A stretch of DNA of 64,000 bases from Iningainema tapete BLCC-T55 (GCF_014698965.1 NZ_JACXAE010000043.1:23362-87361), one strand, 5' to 3'. Positions 18,596 to 27,827 are shown, numbered from the stretch's first letter. Program-made: numbers and translations. Notes: generated by a model not told the origin, from the letters alone.

Positions 18596-19162
18596 ATGCG
18601 TCAAAGAGTTAACTACTACAAAGATTTAGCTGCTGATTATTCCAAACCTGGATTAGTGTCTGAAGAAATCAAGGAAAAACTCATCCAGTTGTCTGAAGAA
18701 TTTATTTCTAAAAAAGAACTGACTTTACCACCGACTAGTGCTGATTATACTGCAAAACAAATTGAGAAAGAGAATAGAGAATGGTGGCCTACTCATTGTG
18801 AGGCATTGAGACAGGGACGCGGTGACCTCTTAACAGGCGAATATCGTGATGACCTTGTTTATTTATGCCAAGATGGTTACTATGTCGGCTTAACAGAACA
18901 ACAAGAGCGAGAGAAACATTGGTGGGCATTGATTTCACAACCAGGGGTGTCGATGTGCTGGCCAATAGTTATGTTTCATGAAGATGTTACCTTCTTTGAA
19001 TGGAAGTCTGTAGACGATGAAACGGGCGAAACAATTGCTAAGGGAAACGTAACTTTCCTGCGTCGCGGTCATCGAGGAGGCGTCTACTTAAAAACAGAGC
19101 AGTTGACTTTTTACCGTGATGTTTTTGCATCTAATGAACTCCTGAATTTAATCAAACTCTAA
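18596..19162 (+). CDS. Small cytoplasmic protein of the icfG locus (NTF2/SnoaL-like)
   Basis: 188 residues without signal or membrane segments. The sequence suggests an N-terminal helical part followed by an NTF2-like cone (LTGEYRDDLVYLCQDGYYVG, MFHEDVTFFEWKSVDDETGE, KGNVTFLRRGHRGGVYLKTE). Fold assignment is by pattern only. It begins 17 bp after the VOC gene with a good GGAG ribosome binding site, so it is in the same operon. Function unknown; the position suggests the counterpart of slr1852-like proteins, which is an inference. Confidence 0.75.
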   Translation: MRQRVNYYKDLAADYSKPGLVSEEIKEKLIQLSEEFISKKELTLPPTSADYTAKQIEKENREWWPTHCEALRQGRGDLLTGEYRDDLVYLCQDGYYVGLTEQQEREKHWWALISQPGVSMCWPIVMFHEDVTFFEWKSVDDETGETIAKGNVTFLRRGHRGGVYLKTEQLTFYRDVFASNELLNLIKL

Positions 19163-19165
19163 TAC

Positions 19166-19206
19166 GTTGACAGTTGACCGTTGACAATGAACAGTCAACA
19201 GTCAAC
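19166..19206. repeat. GTTGAC/GTCAAC heptamer inverted repeat
   Basis: GTTGACAGTTGAC (19166-19178) and GTCAACAGTCAAC (19194-19206) form a 13-bp perfect stem. GTTGACA-type heptamers are a common short tandem repeat class in Nostocales. Sitting between two operon genes, it may act in mRNA processing or stability. Confidence 0.7.
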
Positions 19207-19240
19207 TTATGTTCACTTTTAGAAAGGTAGTCAAGACGAT

Positions 19241-19861
19241 ATGACAATTAGAAGCAAAGGCAAAATCGGTGTCCTCATTGAAGAACACTTTGATGAAACA
19301 GAGTATCGGCGCTTCAATGAATTCTTCCCAGAGCATGGATACGAAGTGGAATATATTTCCAATCTTTGGAATCAGGAAAAACTTACTTTTAAAGGTAATG
19401 ACCACACAGAAGAAGTGACAGTTACAGTTGATTTCAAGGATGTCCATCCAACTGATTACAAAGGCATTATGCTCATCGGCGGCTATGCAATGGATCGCTT
19501 GCGCTATCAAGTCGCGCCCAAACTCGGTCAACCCAACCAGTCACCTGCTGTGGAGTTTCTCCGTCAAGCTGTAAAAGCTATGGATGAGAGTGATGTGAAA
19601 ATAGGCACGATTTGCCATAGCTTGTGGCTATTTTGTGCAGATCCAGAACTCATTAAAGGTCGTAAGGTGACTTGTGCTCACAACATCATTTGTGATGTCG
19701 AAAATGCTGGTGGAACCATCATATATAAAGGCGAACAAACTGCAACTCTTTATATAGATGGCAACCTCATATCATCCCAACATCCTGGAGTTGTTGAAGA
19801 GTTTTTGCAAGCCTTTTTAGCGGAACTGGAAAAGAAAGATAAATTACCTATCACCGTTTAA
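19241..19861 (+). CDS. DJ-1/PfpI-family protein
   Basis: 206 residues. The nucleophile elbow IGTICHSLWLF puts Cys125 next to His126, as in DJ-1/PfpI (class I glutamine amidotransferase-like) proteins; the N-terminal strand KIGVLIEEHFDETEYRRFNE and ILIGGYA-type turn (MLIGGYAMD) fit the fold. Members act as glyoxalase III, deglycase, chaperone or protease; which applies is not visible. The Synechocystis icfG cluster also contains such a gene. It lies 78 bp after the previous gene and 37 bp before the AGE gene. Confidence 0.88.
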   Translation: MTIRSKGKIGVLIEEHFDETEYRRFNEFFPEHGYEVEYISNLWNQEKLTFKGNDHTEEVTVTVDFKDVHPTDYKGIMLIGGYAMDRLRYQVAPKLGQPNQSPAVEFLRQAVKAMDESDVKIGTICHSLWLFCADPELIKGRKVTCAHNIICDVENAGGTIIYKGEQTATLYIDGNLISSQHPGVVEEFLQAFLAELEKKDKLPITV

Positions 19862-19898
19862 CAGACCGTTAAATACATTCCTTGGGAGTGCATTAATC

Positions 19899-21716
19899 AT
19901 GACCAATATCAATTTTCCCTTTTCAGATTTAATCGCTGGGTATGTTACTCATTTTGACGCAGAAAATGACATTTTTGGGATCAAAACATCAGATGGTAGG
20001 GAATTCCATGCAGTATTGAGTCCTATGACTTATGCCAAACTCGTTCAAAACCTCGAAGAGCCTTATCCAGATGCTACTGGTGCAATGAGGTCAATGCTTG
20101 TACCAGGACGCTATCTGTTTACCTATGGGATTTTTTATCCTGATAGCCCCAAATTTGAAGCCAAACAAATTATTTTTGTGGGTCGAACTGAAAACGATTA
20201 TGTTTTTGAGAAACCCCACTGGTGGATCAATCAGATTCACTCGCTGGCAAGTTTTTACCTCAAAGCTCAGTTTGGGGAAGAGGAAATTGACTACCGCAAC
20301 TATCGTACCGACTTGACCCTAGCTGGTGCTAAGCAAATCTTTAATTTTCGTCAAGAAACCGATACTATTTCACGCATGGTTTATGGGTTTGCTACCGCTT
20401 ATATGTTAACTGGCGAAGAGCGATTTCTTGATGCTGCTGAAAAAGGCACTGAATATCTGCGCGAACATATGCGGTTTGTGGATTTAGACGAAGGCATTGT
20501 CTATTGGTATCACGGCATTGATGTCCAGGGTGAGCGTGAACACAAAATCTTTGCCTCAGAATTTGGTGATGACTATTACGCCATCCCAGCCTACGAGCAG
20601 ATTTACGCCCTAGCAGGTCCAATACAAACTTACCGAATTACGGGCGACCCACGTATATTAAGCGACGCCCAGTTGACTGTCAAGCTATTTAACGACTTCT
20701 TCCTAGATCGAAGCGAACATGGTGGCTACTTCTCTCACATCGACCCTGTCACTCTCAACTCATACAGCGATTCCTTGGGTCGCAACAAAGCGAAAAAGAA
20801 CTGGAACTCTGTTGGCGACCATGCTCCAGCTTACCTAATTAATCTTTGGCTGGCTACAGGTCAGCCAGAATACGCCAAGATGCTGGAGTATACCTTTGAC
20901 ACCATCGCAAAACGTTTTCCGGATTGGGAAAAAAGTCCTTTTGTTCAAGAACGTTTCTACGAAGATTGGTCGGCTGATACAACTTGGGGATGGCAGCAAA
21001 ACCGCGCTGTGGTTGGTCACAACCTCAAAATTGCTTGGAACTTAATGCGGATGTACAGTCTCAAACACAAAGATGAGTACCTTGAATTGGCACAAAAAAT
21101 TGCTCAAATCATGCCTGGGGTTGGCAGTGATTTGCAGCGTGGCGGATGGTACGACGTAGTTGAGCGCATTCTCGAACCAGGTCAAACCACTCATAGCTTT
21201 GTTTGGCACGATCGCAAAGCCTGGTGGCAGCAAGAACAAGCTATCTTAGCTTATTTCATTTTAGCTGGTTTGTTAAAAGACGAAGACCATCTCCGATTGG
21301 CACGTGAGTCTGCTGCCTTTTACAATGCTTGGTTCTTAGACACAGAAGACGGTGGTGTCTATTTCAATGTTCTTGCTAATGGTATTCCCTATCTCGTCAG
21401 TGGAAATGAACGTCGCAAAGGTTCACACTCAATGAGTGCGTATCATTCTACTGAGTTGTGTTATCTTGCTTCTGTTTACAGTAATCTCCTGATTCATCAG
21501 AATCCAATGGACTTTTACTTCAAGCCCACTCCAGGAGGATTTCCTGATCGCCTCCTGCGAGTGTCCCCAGATATTTTACCCCCAGGCAGTATCAAGATTG
21601 GTGCTTGTGAAATCAATGGAGAAATCTACACCAACTTTGACGCCCAAAACTTGATAGTGAAGCTACCAGAAACACAAGAGCAAGTAAGAGTCAAAGTGCA
21701 GATTGCCCCTAATTAA
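19899..21716 (+). CDS. N-acylglucosamine 2-epimerase (AGE)-family protein with N-terminal extension
   Basis: 605 residues, longer than the usual 400. Residues 1-115 form a beta-rich extension (AGYVTHFDAENDIFGIKTSD); from about 115 an (alpha/alpha)6 barrel of the AGE/cellobiose epimerase class follows, with EFGDDYYAIPAYEQ, WSADTTWGWQQNRAVVGHNL and VWHDRKAWWQQEQAI, which carry the usual His/Arg/Glu/Trp pocket residues. It should isomerise or epimerise a sugar. An AGE gene is a hallmark of the icfG locus. The extension could bind a polysaccharide or a partner; this is speculative. Confidence 0.88.
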   Translation: MTNINFPFSDLIAGYVTHFDAENDIFGIKTSDGREFHAVLSPMTYAKLVQNLEEPYPDATGAMRSMLVPGRYLFTYGIFYPDSPKFEAKQIIFVGRTENDYVFEKPHWWINQIHSLASFYLKAQFGEEEIDYRNYRTDLTLAGAKQIFNFRQETDTISRMVYGFATAYMLTGEERFLDAAEKGTEYLREHMRFVDLDEGIVYWYHGIDVQGEREHKIFASEFGDDYYAIPAYEQIYALAGPIQTYRITGDPRILSDAQLTVKLFNDFFLDRSEHGGYFSHIDPVTLNSYSDSLGRNKAKKNWNSVGDHAPAYLINLWLATGQPEYAKMLEYTFDTIAKRFPDWEKSPFVQERFYEDWSADTTWGWQQNRAVVGHNLKIAWNLMRMYSLKHKDEYLELAQKIAQIMPGVGSDLQRGGWYDVVERILEPGQTTHSFVWHDRKAWWQQEQAILAYFILAGLLKDEDHLRLARESAAFYNAWFLDTEDGGVYFNVLANGIPYLVSGNERRKGSHSMSAYHSTELCYLASVYSNLLIHQNPMDFYFKPTPGGFPDRLLRVSPDILPPGSIKIGACEINGEIYTNFDAQNLIVKLPETQEQVRVKVQIAPN

Positions 21717-21752
21717 GTCAAAAGTAAAAAGTTAAAAACTAGGAGTAAGATT

Positions 21753-22820
21753 ATGACCCAAGCAATTAATAAACCTGTAATTAACACTCTGAGCAAACCA
21801 CTAACAGATGGCACACAAGTATGGGACGCGATCGCAGGTCTGCACGGACACCCAACAGTGTTAGTTGCTCATGAACTGAAACTATTTCCACTGTTAGCAA
21901 AAACACCACGCACTTTGCAAGAAATTTGTCAGAGCCTTAACCTTGCACCACGAGCAGCAAGAGCGCTTTTATCCATCTGCTCATCTATGGGTTTTATTCA
22001 ACTAATAGATGGATACTACTCCCTAACTCCTGTAGCTTGTGAATATCTCCTGGAAACTAGCCCCACTTCTTTTTGTGGTTGGTTAGACTTAATGATTGCC
22101 AACGCCAGTTCTTTCTCCTACGAGGGAATTAAGAAAGCCATTGTGACAGATGCTCCTGTAGTTTACGAAGGTGACTCACTCTATAAAGTTCACGAACAGG
22201 AAGAAAAAGATGAACTTACCCGCACTTTTACACGAGCTATGCATTCTGCTAGCGTAGCTGCCGCTTTAGCTTGGCCCGAAACTTTAAACCTGTCTAGCAA
22301 TAAACGTATGCTGGATATTGCTGGTGGTTCTGGCGCTCACAGCATTGGTGCGACTCTCAAATGGTCTAAATTGAGAGCGACGATTTTAGACATTGCGCCA
22401 GTTTGCGAAGTCGCGCAAGAGTATATTACCCAGTATGGGCTGCAAGAAAGGATTAGCACAGAAGTCAGTGATATGTGGAATGACCCCTTCCCGTCAGCTG
22501 ATTTACACTTTTATTCATTGATTTATCACAATTATGACCTGGAGAAAAACCGCTTTCTCACCAGAAAAAGCTTTGATAGTCTTGAACCTGGTGGACGCAT
22601 CATCATTCATCAGTGGCTATTTAATGATGACCTAACAGGACCATTCCCAACAGCGGCGTACAACGTAATTATGCAGTTATGGTGTGCTGGAGGACAGGAA
22701 TATTCAGGTCTAGAGTTATCCACCCTGCTAGCAGAGGTTGGGTTTGTTGATATCGAAGTTAAACCAACCTTTGGCTATTGGAGCATTGTTACTGGTCGAA
22801 AGGCACAAGAACAGTGCTGA
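21753..22820 (+). CDS. SAM-dependent O-methyltransferase (type 2, winged-helix dimerisation)
   Basis: 355 residues. An N-terminal winged-helix dimerisation domain (PTVLVAHELKLFPLLAKTP...) is followed by a Rossmann methyltransferase with motif I MLDIAGGSGAHSIGATLKW (about 188-206), then EPGGRIIIHQW. It resembles plant-type O-methyltransferases acting on hydroxylated small molecules. A biosynthetic methyltransferase inside an icfG-type operon is unexpected and suggests a small-molecule product or a moonlighting sensor. A decayed relative lies at 49145-49373. Confidence 0.88.
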   Translation: MTQAINKPVINTLSKPLTDGTQVWDAIAGLHGHPTVLVAHELKLFPLLAKTPRTLQEICQSLNLAPRAARALLSICSSMGFIQLIDGYYSLTPVACEYLLETSPTSFCGWLDLMIANASSFSYEGIKKAIVTDAPVVYEGDSLYKVHEQEEKDELTRTFTRAMHSASVAAALAWPETLNLSSNKRMLDIAGGSGAHSIGATLKWSKLRATILDIAPVCEVAQEYITQYGLQERISTEVSDMWNDPFPSADLHFYSLIYHNYDLEKNRFLTRKSFDSLEPGGRIIIHQWLFNDDLTGPFPTAAYNVIMQLWCAGGQEYSGLELSTLLAEVGFVDIEVKPTFGYWSIVTGRKAQEQC

Positions 22821-22918
22821 GTTTTAAGTATGAAGAATACTACTCAGCACCAAGCCCTATAAAAAGTGGTGTGGATAGAGTTTTTGCTCTGAGTACAATA
22901 CCATTTGAACTTTTAAAT

Positions 22919-23251
22919 ATGGAAATCAAAACCCTGACAGTTGAAGAAGTAACGTTAGTAGAACTGGCAGGTGAAGTGGATGCAAATACAGTACCAATGG
23001 TTCAAGAGAAGGTTTTACCCTTAGCCCTACCAAGTACCAAAATTATTATAGATTTGACCAAGGTTTCTTATATGTCTAGTGCTGGTTTGCGAATACTATT
23101 GACGCTATACCGACAAACATATGCTCAAGACGGGAAACTAGTACTGGTGGGACTTTCGTCAGAAATTCAAGACATCATGTCTGTGACTGGATTTCTCGAC
23201 TTTTTTACAACTTGTGAAACACTTGAGTCAGGATTAAAAGTGTTGAAATGA
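22919..23251 (+). CDS. STAS-domain anti-sigma factor antagonist
   Basis: 110 residues from ATG at 22919, preferred over an in-frame start at 22778 that would overlap the methyltransferase gene and add 47 residues with no family counterpart. The STAS fold is plain, with the phosphorylation loop VSYMSSAGLRIL (Ser53/Ser54). In partner switching, the unphosphorylated antagonist binds the HATPase kinase; the SpoIIE-type phosphatase reactivates it. It precedes glgX by 68 bp, and a second STAS gene follows glgX. Confidence 0.9.
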   Translation: MEIKTLTVEEVTLVELAGEVDANTVPMVQEKVLPLALPSTKIIIDLTKVSYMSSAGLRILLTLYRQTYAQDGKLVLVGLSSEIQDIMSVTGFLDFFTTCETLESGLKVLK

Positions 23252-23319
23252 TTGTATTTAATTTCGGAAAATGTCATATGCGACAGATCGCTTTTAACCA
23301 CAATAAAGGATGAACTACA

Positions 23320-25443
23320 ATGTTAATGGAACGCATTGATATTCATCCAACGCATAGCTATCAAAATTTTAAGCTACGCAGAGGAAAACCATTTCCTTTC
23401 GGTGCCACTCTAGTACCAGGAGGCGTTAACTTTTCGATTTTTTCCAGCACGGCAACGTCCTGTACGTTGGTACTTTTCAAAAAGCACGCCCCTGAACCAA
23501 TGGCAGAAATTCCGTTCTGTAAAGAATTTCGGATCGGCAATGTCTTTTGCATGGTTGTATTTGATTTGGACTACGAAAACATTGAGTACGGCTATCGCAT
23601 GGACGGACCTTTTAATCCTCAAGAAGGTCACTGGTTTGACAAAAGCAAAATTCTCTTAGATCCCTATGCCAAAATTATTGGTGGTCGGGATGTCTGGGGA
23701 ACTCCTCCTGACTGGAATAATATTTATCAACATCGTGCGCGGCTGGCTTTCGACGACTTTGACTGGGAAGATGACAGACCTTTGGAAATCCCTCCAGAAG
23801 ACCTGATTATCTACGAAATGCATGTCCGTGGCTTTACCCGTCATCTCTGTTCTGGTGTGAAACATCCTGGAACTTTTGCAGGTATCCGTGAAAAAATCCC
23901 TTACCTCAAAGAGTTGGGTGTTAACTGTGTTGAATTAATGCCCATTTATGAGTTTGATGAGTTTGAGAACAGCCGCGTTCACTCAGAAACTGGGCAATTA
24001 CTGTTAAATTACTGGGGCTATAGCACCGTAGGGTTCTTTGCTCCCAAGGCTGGCTATGCCGCTTCGGGCAAATGGGGAATGCAGGTTGATGAGTTTAAAG
24101 CCCTCGTCAAAGCGCTGCACAAAAATGGCATTGAGATCATACTAGATGTGGTCTTCAACCACACAGCGGAAGGTAACGAGTACGGTCAGACAATTTCTTT
24201 CCGGGGGCTTGACAATAAAATATACTATATGCTTACCCCGGATGGATACTACTTAAATTTTAGTGGCACTGGCAACACGCTTAACTGCAACAATCCAATT
24301 GTTCGGAATATGGTGCTTGATTGCCTGCGTTATTGGGCAAGCGAATATCACATCGACGGCTTCCGCTTTGATTTAGCTTCTATCTTGGGACGCGATCCTT
24401 GGGGAGCACCACTGGCTAACCCACCATTGCTGGAATTGCTTGCCTTCGACCCAATTTTAGCTAAGTGTAAACTGATTGCTGAAGCTTGGGATGCAGGCGG
24501 ACTGTACCAAGTAGGTAGTTTCCCGGCTTTTGGTCGTTGGGCTGAGTGGAATGGTAAATACCGCGATGGTATTCGTAAATTCCTCAAAGGAGATCCCGGT
24601 AGGGTAGGAGATATGGCACAACGACTACAGGGTTCGCCAGACCTTTATGCTGGGGCAGAGCGTGGACCTGCCACATCGATTAATTTCATTACAGCACACG
24701 ACGGATTTACCTTGGCTGATTTGGTTTCTTATCACCACAAGCACAACGAAGCTAACGGTGAAGACAACAATGATGGGTGTAATGATAATGACAGTTGGAA
24801 TTGTGGTGCAGAAGGATGGACTGAAGACCAAAGTATCCTTTCCTTGCGTCAACGGCAAATGAAAAATGCGATCGCCATGCTCATGGTAAGTCAGGGCGTG
24901 CCGATGATTCTGATGGGGGATGAGATGGGACGCACTCAGTGCGGTAACAATAATACCTATTGCCACGACAACGAACTGAACTGGCTGAACTGGAATTTGT
25001 TGGAATCCAATGCCAATCTATTTCGATTTGTTAAAAACTGCATTGCCTTCCGCATGGCTCATCCGGTGCTGAGAAATCGGTATCATTTCCGTAATATTGA
25101 CTATGTGGGTAGTGGTTATGCTGATATTACCTGGCATGGTACCCAAGCTTGGAATGCAGACTGGTCTGAGCATAGCCGTGTCCTAGCTTTTCTGCTCTGT
25201 GGCAAACACGCTCAGCAAGGGACAGTTCAAGACAACTACATTTATGTGGCGATGAATATGCATTTTTGTTCGCACTGGTTTGAAATTCCGGGCTTGCGAG
25301 ACGACATGAAGTGGTATGTGTTCGTCAATACAGGCGCAACTCCACCAGAGGACATCTGGGAACCAGGTACAGAACCGTTACTTGAGAATCAGTCTGGATT
25401 ACTCTTAGGCTCCTGCTCTGTCGTCATCCTTGTTGGTAAATGA
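23320..25443 (+). CDS. glgX: Glycogen debranching enzyme / isoamylase
   Basis: 707 residues, standard length. An N-terminal CBM48 (PFGATLVPGGVNFSIFSSTA) precedes the GH13 barrel: LDVVFNHTAEG, nucleophile Asp in GFRFDLASILGRDP, acid Glu in AEAWDAGGLYQ and third acid in ITAHDGFTLADLVSY. It hydrolyses alpha-1,6 branches of glycogen limit dextrins. The gene sits between two STAS genes, as glgX (slr1857) does in the Synechocystis icfG cluster, tying glycogen breakdown to the switch. Two adjacent start codons (23320, 23326) are possible. Confidence 0.95.
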   Translation: MLMERIDIHPTHSYQNFKLRRGKPFPFGATLVPGGVNFSIFSSTATSCTLVLFKKHAPEPMAEIPFCKEFRIGNVFCMVVFDLDYENIEYGYRMDGPFNPQEGHWFDKSKILLDPYAKIIGGRDVWGTPPDWNNIYQHRARLAFDDFDWEDDRPLEIPPEDLIIYEMHVRGFTRHLCSGVKHPGTFAGIREKIPYLKELGVNCVELMPIYEFDEFENSRVHSETGQLLLNYWGYSTVGFFAPKAGYAASGKWGMQVDEFKALVKALHKNGIEIILDVVFNHTAEGNEYGQTISFRGLDNKIYYMLTPDGYYLNFSGTGNTLNCNNPIVRNMVLDCLRYWASEYHIDGFRFDLASILGRDPWGAPLANPPLLELLAFDPILAKCKLIAEAWDAGGLYQVGSFPAFGRWAEWNGKYRDGIRKFLKGDPGRVGDMAQRLQGSPDLYAGAERGPATSINFITAHDGFTLADLVSYHHKHNEANGEDNNDGCNDNDSWNCGAEGWTEDQSILSLRQRQMKNAIAMLMVSQGVPMILMGDEMGRTQCGNNNTYCHDNELNWLNWNLLESNANLFRFVKNCIAFRMAHPVLRNRYHFRNIDYVGSGYADITWHGTQAWNADWSEHSRVLAFLLCGKHAQQGTVQDNYIYVAMNMHFCSHWFEIPGLRDDMKWYVFVNTGATPPEDIWEPGTEPLLENQSGLLLGSCSVVILVGK

Positions 25444-25510
25444 TGTCCAAACGCTAAATTGCCTTCTTTTTACTTTCATTCCATCCAAATCTCAAATCAA
25501 AAATCGAACT

Positions 25511-25840
25511 ATGACTTTCAACGCAACTTTAGAAACAAACAACGATATCGCTAAAATCACTTTGTCTGGAGAACTGGATGCAAGTACCGCACCAGTGTTT
25601 AAGGAGAAGGTGGAGGAGGCGGCAACGCAAAATGTCAAACGTCTTGTTTTGCTCGCGCAAGACCTAGAATATATGTCTAGTGCTGGTTTAAGGGTATTAA
25701 TCTTTGCAAAGCAAAAGATGGGAGCAAAGGTTGAAATCTATATAGTAGGCGCTCAGGAAATGGTGAAGGATACCATTGAGCATACTGGCTTCCACTATAG
25801 TGTAGTGATGCTCGATGAATATAACGTACAACACGTATAG
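25511..25840 (+). CDS. STAS-domain anti-sigma factor antagonist (second copy)
   Basis: 109 residues from ATG at 25511; the in-frame ATG at 25430 overlaps glgX and adds non-family sequence. Phosphorylation loop EYMSSAGLRVL with Ser56/Ser57. It differs clearly from the first STAS protein, so the two may answer to different kinases or outputs. The HATPase kinase gene follows after 69 bp, and the pair looks like an antagonist/kinase couple. Confidence 0.92.
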   Translation: MTFNATLETNNDIAKITLSGELDASTAPVFKEKVEEAATQNVKRLVLLAQDLEYMSSAGLRVLIFAKQKMGAKVEIYIVGAQEMVKDTIEHTGFHYSVVMLDEYNVQHV

Positions 25841-25909
25841 GAATTTTGCCTGTCGAAGGGTGGGCTGAAGCCCACCTTCCTTGTTGAGTATTTTTGCTCA
25901 CAGATAACT

Positions 25910-26347
25910 ATGATGGAACAACTAACTGTACCAAATTCTCTCGATTCTTTGAAAGCGATCGCCAACTACGTTATGGCAGTAGCAGCAGCAGCTGGTTTGG
26001 ATAAAAAAGCTTCATATAAACTGCGGTTGGCGGTAGACGAAATCGCTACTAATATCATTGTTTACGGATATCAAGAAGCAGGTCGGTCAGGAGTATTATA
26101 TTTACAAGCCGAATTAAACGAAAAAGCTTTAACCATCTGTATGGAGGATACTGGTACCCCTTATGATTCTACCCACACAGAGATGCCCAATGACCTCGAT
26201 CAGCCATTGTCCAAGCGGCAGGTAGGTGGATTAGGAGTGTACCTGGCTATTCATGGCGTGGATAAATTCATTTATGAACGAGTGGGCAACCGAAATCGAA
26301 ATATTTTTATAGTAAACAGGAGTACAGTCAAAATATTTCGTAATTGA
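25910..26347 (+). CDS. HATPase anti-sigma-type serine kinase
   Basis: 145 residues, one GHKL ATPase domain: N-box DEIATNIIVYGYQE (about 44-57), a G1-like MEDTGTPYD and a G2-like QVGGLGVYLAIHGVD. These RsbW/SpoIIAB-like kinases phosphorylate STAS antagonists and often bind a sigma factor or another effector. No sigma factor gene is nearby, so the output is unknown. It is the last gene of the icfG-like run and is followed by a bidirectional hairpin. Confidence 0.9.
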   Translation: MMEQLTVPNSLDSLKAIANYVMAVAAAAGLDKKASYKLRLAVDEIATNIIVYGYQEAGRSGVLYLQAELNEKALTICMEDTGTPYDSTHTEMPNDLDQPLSKRQVGGLGVYLAIHGVDKFIYERVGNRNRNIFIVNRSTVKIFRN

Positions 26348-26355
26348 TAATTCGT

Positions 26356-26380
26356 AATTCGTAATTATTAATTACGAATT
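26356..26380. terminator. Bidirectional terminator-like hairpin
   Basis: AATTCGTAATTA (26356-26367) and TAATTACGAATT (26369-26380) form a perfect 12-bp AT-rich stem between two convergent genes, followed by ATTTTG. Its position at the tail-to-tail junction fits a two-way terminator. Confidence 0.55.
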
Positions 26381-26410
26381 ATTTTGCTCTATTAGTAATA
26401 GACATTCTCT

Positions 26411-27031
26411 TCAAATATTGACATAGTATAAAGTGTGAGCATGACTTCCGTTTTCACCTAATTCATAAATAGTAATCATTTGGATAGTACCGATAAAGTT
26501 TGAAGTAAATGATTTAATCAAATGCCTCAGATTTTCTTCGTCACGAATCCGACTACAATCAAGACTTCTACCTAAAGTGATATGAGGATGAAAAGCATCT
26601 AGAATATATCGATATCCATAGCTAAGATAATTATGTTTTTCTAAAGGAGAGTAATTAGAAGTGTCTTTTTGCCGATCTTCTTCTGTGAGAAAGATTAAAT
26701 CTTGTAGTCGTTCAAAAACAAATTTATGAGCTTCATAAAATATGGGGTGATTTAATGTCAAAAAATACCAACCAGGTGGCTTATACTCTAATTTAGCGTC
26801 TTTAAACTCTAAGGAGTATTTTTGCTCTCGGCAATAATCACGTAATTCGCAAATCAATCTCACCCAATCAATAGGATTCCTAAATCTTCCTTGGAGAAGT
26901 GTAATGTGTGGAAGATTTTGTTCGGTTCCCAATAAAGGACTTAGTGGGCATATATGTAATAATTTCGTCTGTAATTCCACCAGAGATTCAATTGTCTCTG
27001 CGCTCGGAACCATTGCAATACCAACTTTCAT
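26411..27031 (-). CDS. 2H phosphoesterase-superfamily protein
   Basis: 206 residues with two HxT/S-type motifs, LPHITLLQGRF (about 43-53) and FHPHITLGRSL (about 150-160), which define the 2H (2'-5' RNA ligase/cyclic phosphodiesterase) superfamily. These enzymes open or form cyclic phosphodiesters. It lies 28 bp downstream of the PhnF-type regulator on the same strand. The C-P lyase pathway yields phosphoribosyl 1,2-cyclic phosphate, normally opened by PhnP, and no phnP is visible here, so this protein is a candidate substitute. That role is inference. Confidence 0.82.
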   Translation of the reverse strand: MKVGIAMVPSAETIESLVELQTKLLHICPLSPLLGTEQNLPHITLLQGRFRNPIDWVRLICELRDYCREQKYSLEFKDAKLEYKPPGWYFLTLNHPIFYEAHKFVFERLQDLIFLTEEDRQKDTSNYSPLEKHNYLSYGYRYILDAFHPHITLGRSLDCSRIRDEENLRHLIKSFTSNFIGTIQMITIYELGENGSHAHTLYYVNI

Positions 27032-27059
27032 GCTAGGTAAAGAAAATCTGAAAAGTTAA

Positions 27060-27827
27060 TCAATCTTTACAAGAAACATCCAAGGAAAAGCGATCGCCTC
27101 GGAAATGGCTGACTGTATACTCGAATAATTCGTTATTTTGGTCGCAGACTTGGCTTTTAGTTGTTAATACTGGCGATCCTGGGGGAATTTTGAGAAGTTT
27201 CGCTTCTTCTTTGTAAGCCGCTTGCGTTTCAATTTGAGTGCGAGTACGACGCGGCTGAATCCCATAGTGGTTTCGCAGTAAACTGTAGAGAGAGTGAGCC
27301 TTGTAAATCAGTACAGGTAAGTCAGGAAATTTTTCCAACAGTAAATAGGAAATGCTGATACATAATGGCAGCATTTGCGGTACAGTGGTACTATCAGCCA
27401 TAGTTGGTGATGCTGCACGTAGAAGTTTTACTCGAAATACTGAATTTCCCACATTAGTTTCTAATAAACTAGCAAGTTCTTCGCCGACTGTAATGCTTTT
27501 GCCACTAATGATTCGGATACAGGGAAGATAACCCAAATTGAATAAAGTTTGAGTAAAGTTAGTATTGAAGTTAAGAGAATAATCAATCTTTTCTTCTTTA
27601 ACAAAAGCACCGCGCCCTTGTATTCTGTATACCAAATCCTTATCAACTACTGCTGTGATCGCCATGCGAGCTGTGAGCCGATGAACACTGTACTGAGTAG
27701 CTAATTCATTTTCTGAAGGTAAGCGATCGCCCGGACGATAAACACCAGCTTCAATATCGGCGATGAGCTTTTGTGCTATCTGATTGTAGAGAGAATTACC
27801 TTTTTGTGGTTGGTTTATGGGTTTCAT
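27060..27827 (-). CDS. phnF: GntR/HutC-family transcriptional regulator, PhnF-like
   Basis: 255 residues. The winged-helix GntR domain is at about 10-78 (YRPGDRLPSENELATQYSVH, then RLTARMAITAVVDKDLVYRI), followed by a UTRA effector domain (about 95-250; RTRTQIETQAAYKEEAKLLK). PhnF-type regulators accompany C-P lyase and phosphonate uptake operons. Here the phn operon starts 3.2 kb away on the other strand, with a porin gene between. Operators could be the 24-bp dyads at 30409-30432 and 30778-30801, but no such site was found in front of its own gene. Confidence 0.82.
   Translation of the reverse strand: MKPINQPQKGNSLYNQIAQKLIADIEAGVYRPGDRLPSENELATQYSVHRLTARMAITAVVDKDLVYRIQGRGAFVKEEKIDYSLNFNTNFTQTLFNLGYLPCIRIISGKSITVGEELASLLETNVGNSVFRVKLLRAASPTMADSTTVPQMLPLCISISYLLLEKFPDLPVLIYKAHSLYSLLRNHYGIQPRRTRTQIETQAAYKEEAKLLKIPPGSPVLTTKSQVCDQNNELFEYTVSHFRGDRFSLDVSCKD

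Noticed and set aside
22778-22918. Upstream start for the first STAS gene
   Set aside because: Would overlap the methyltransferase gene and add 47 residues without STAS similarity; the ATG at 22919 fits the family.
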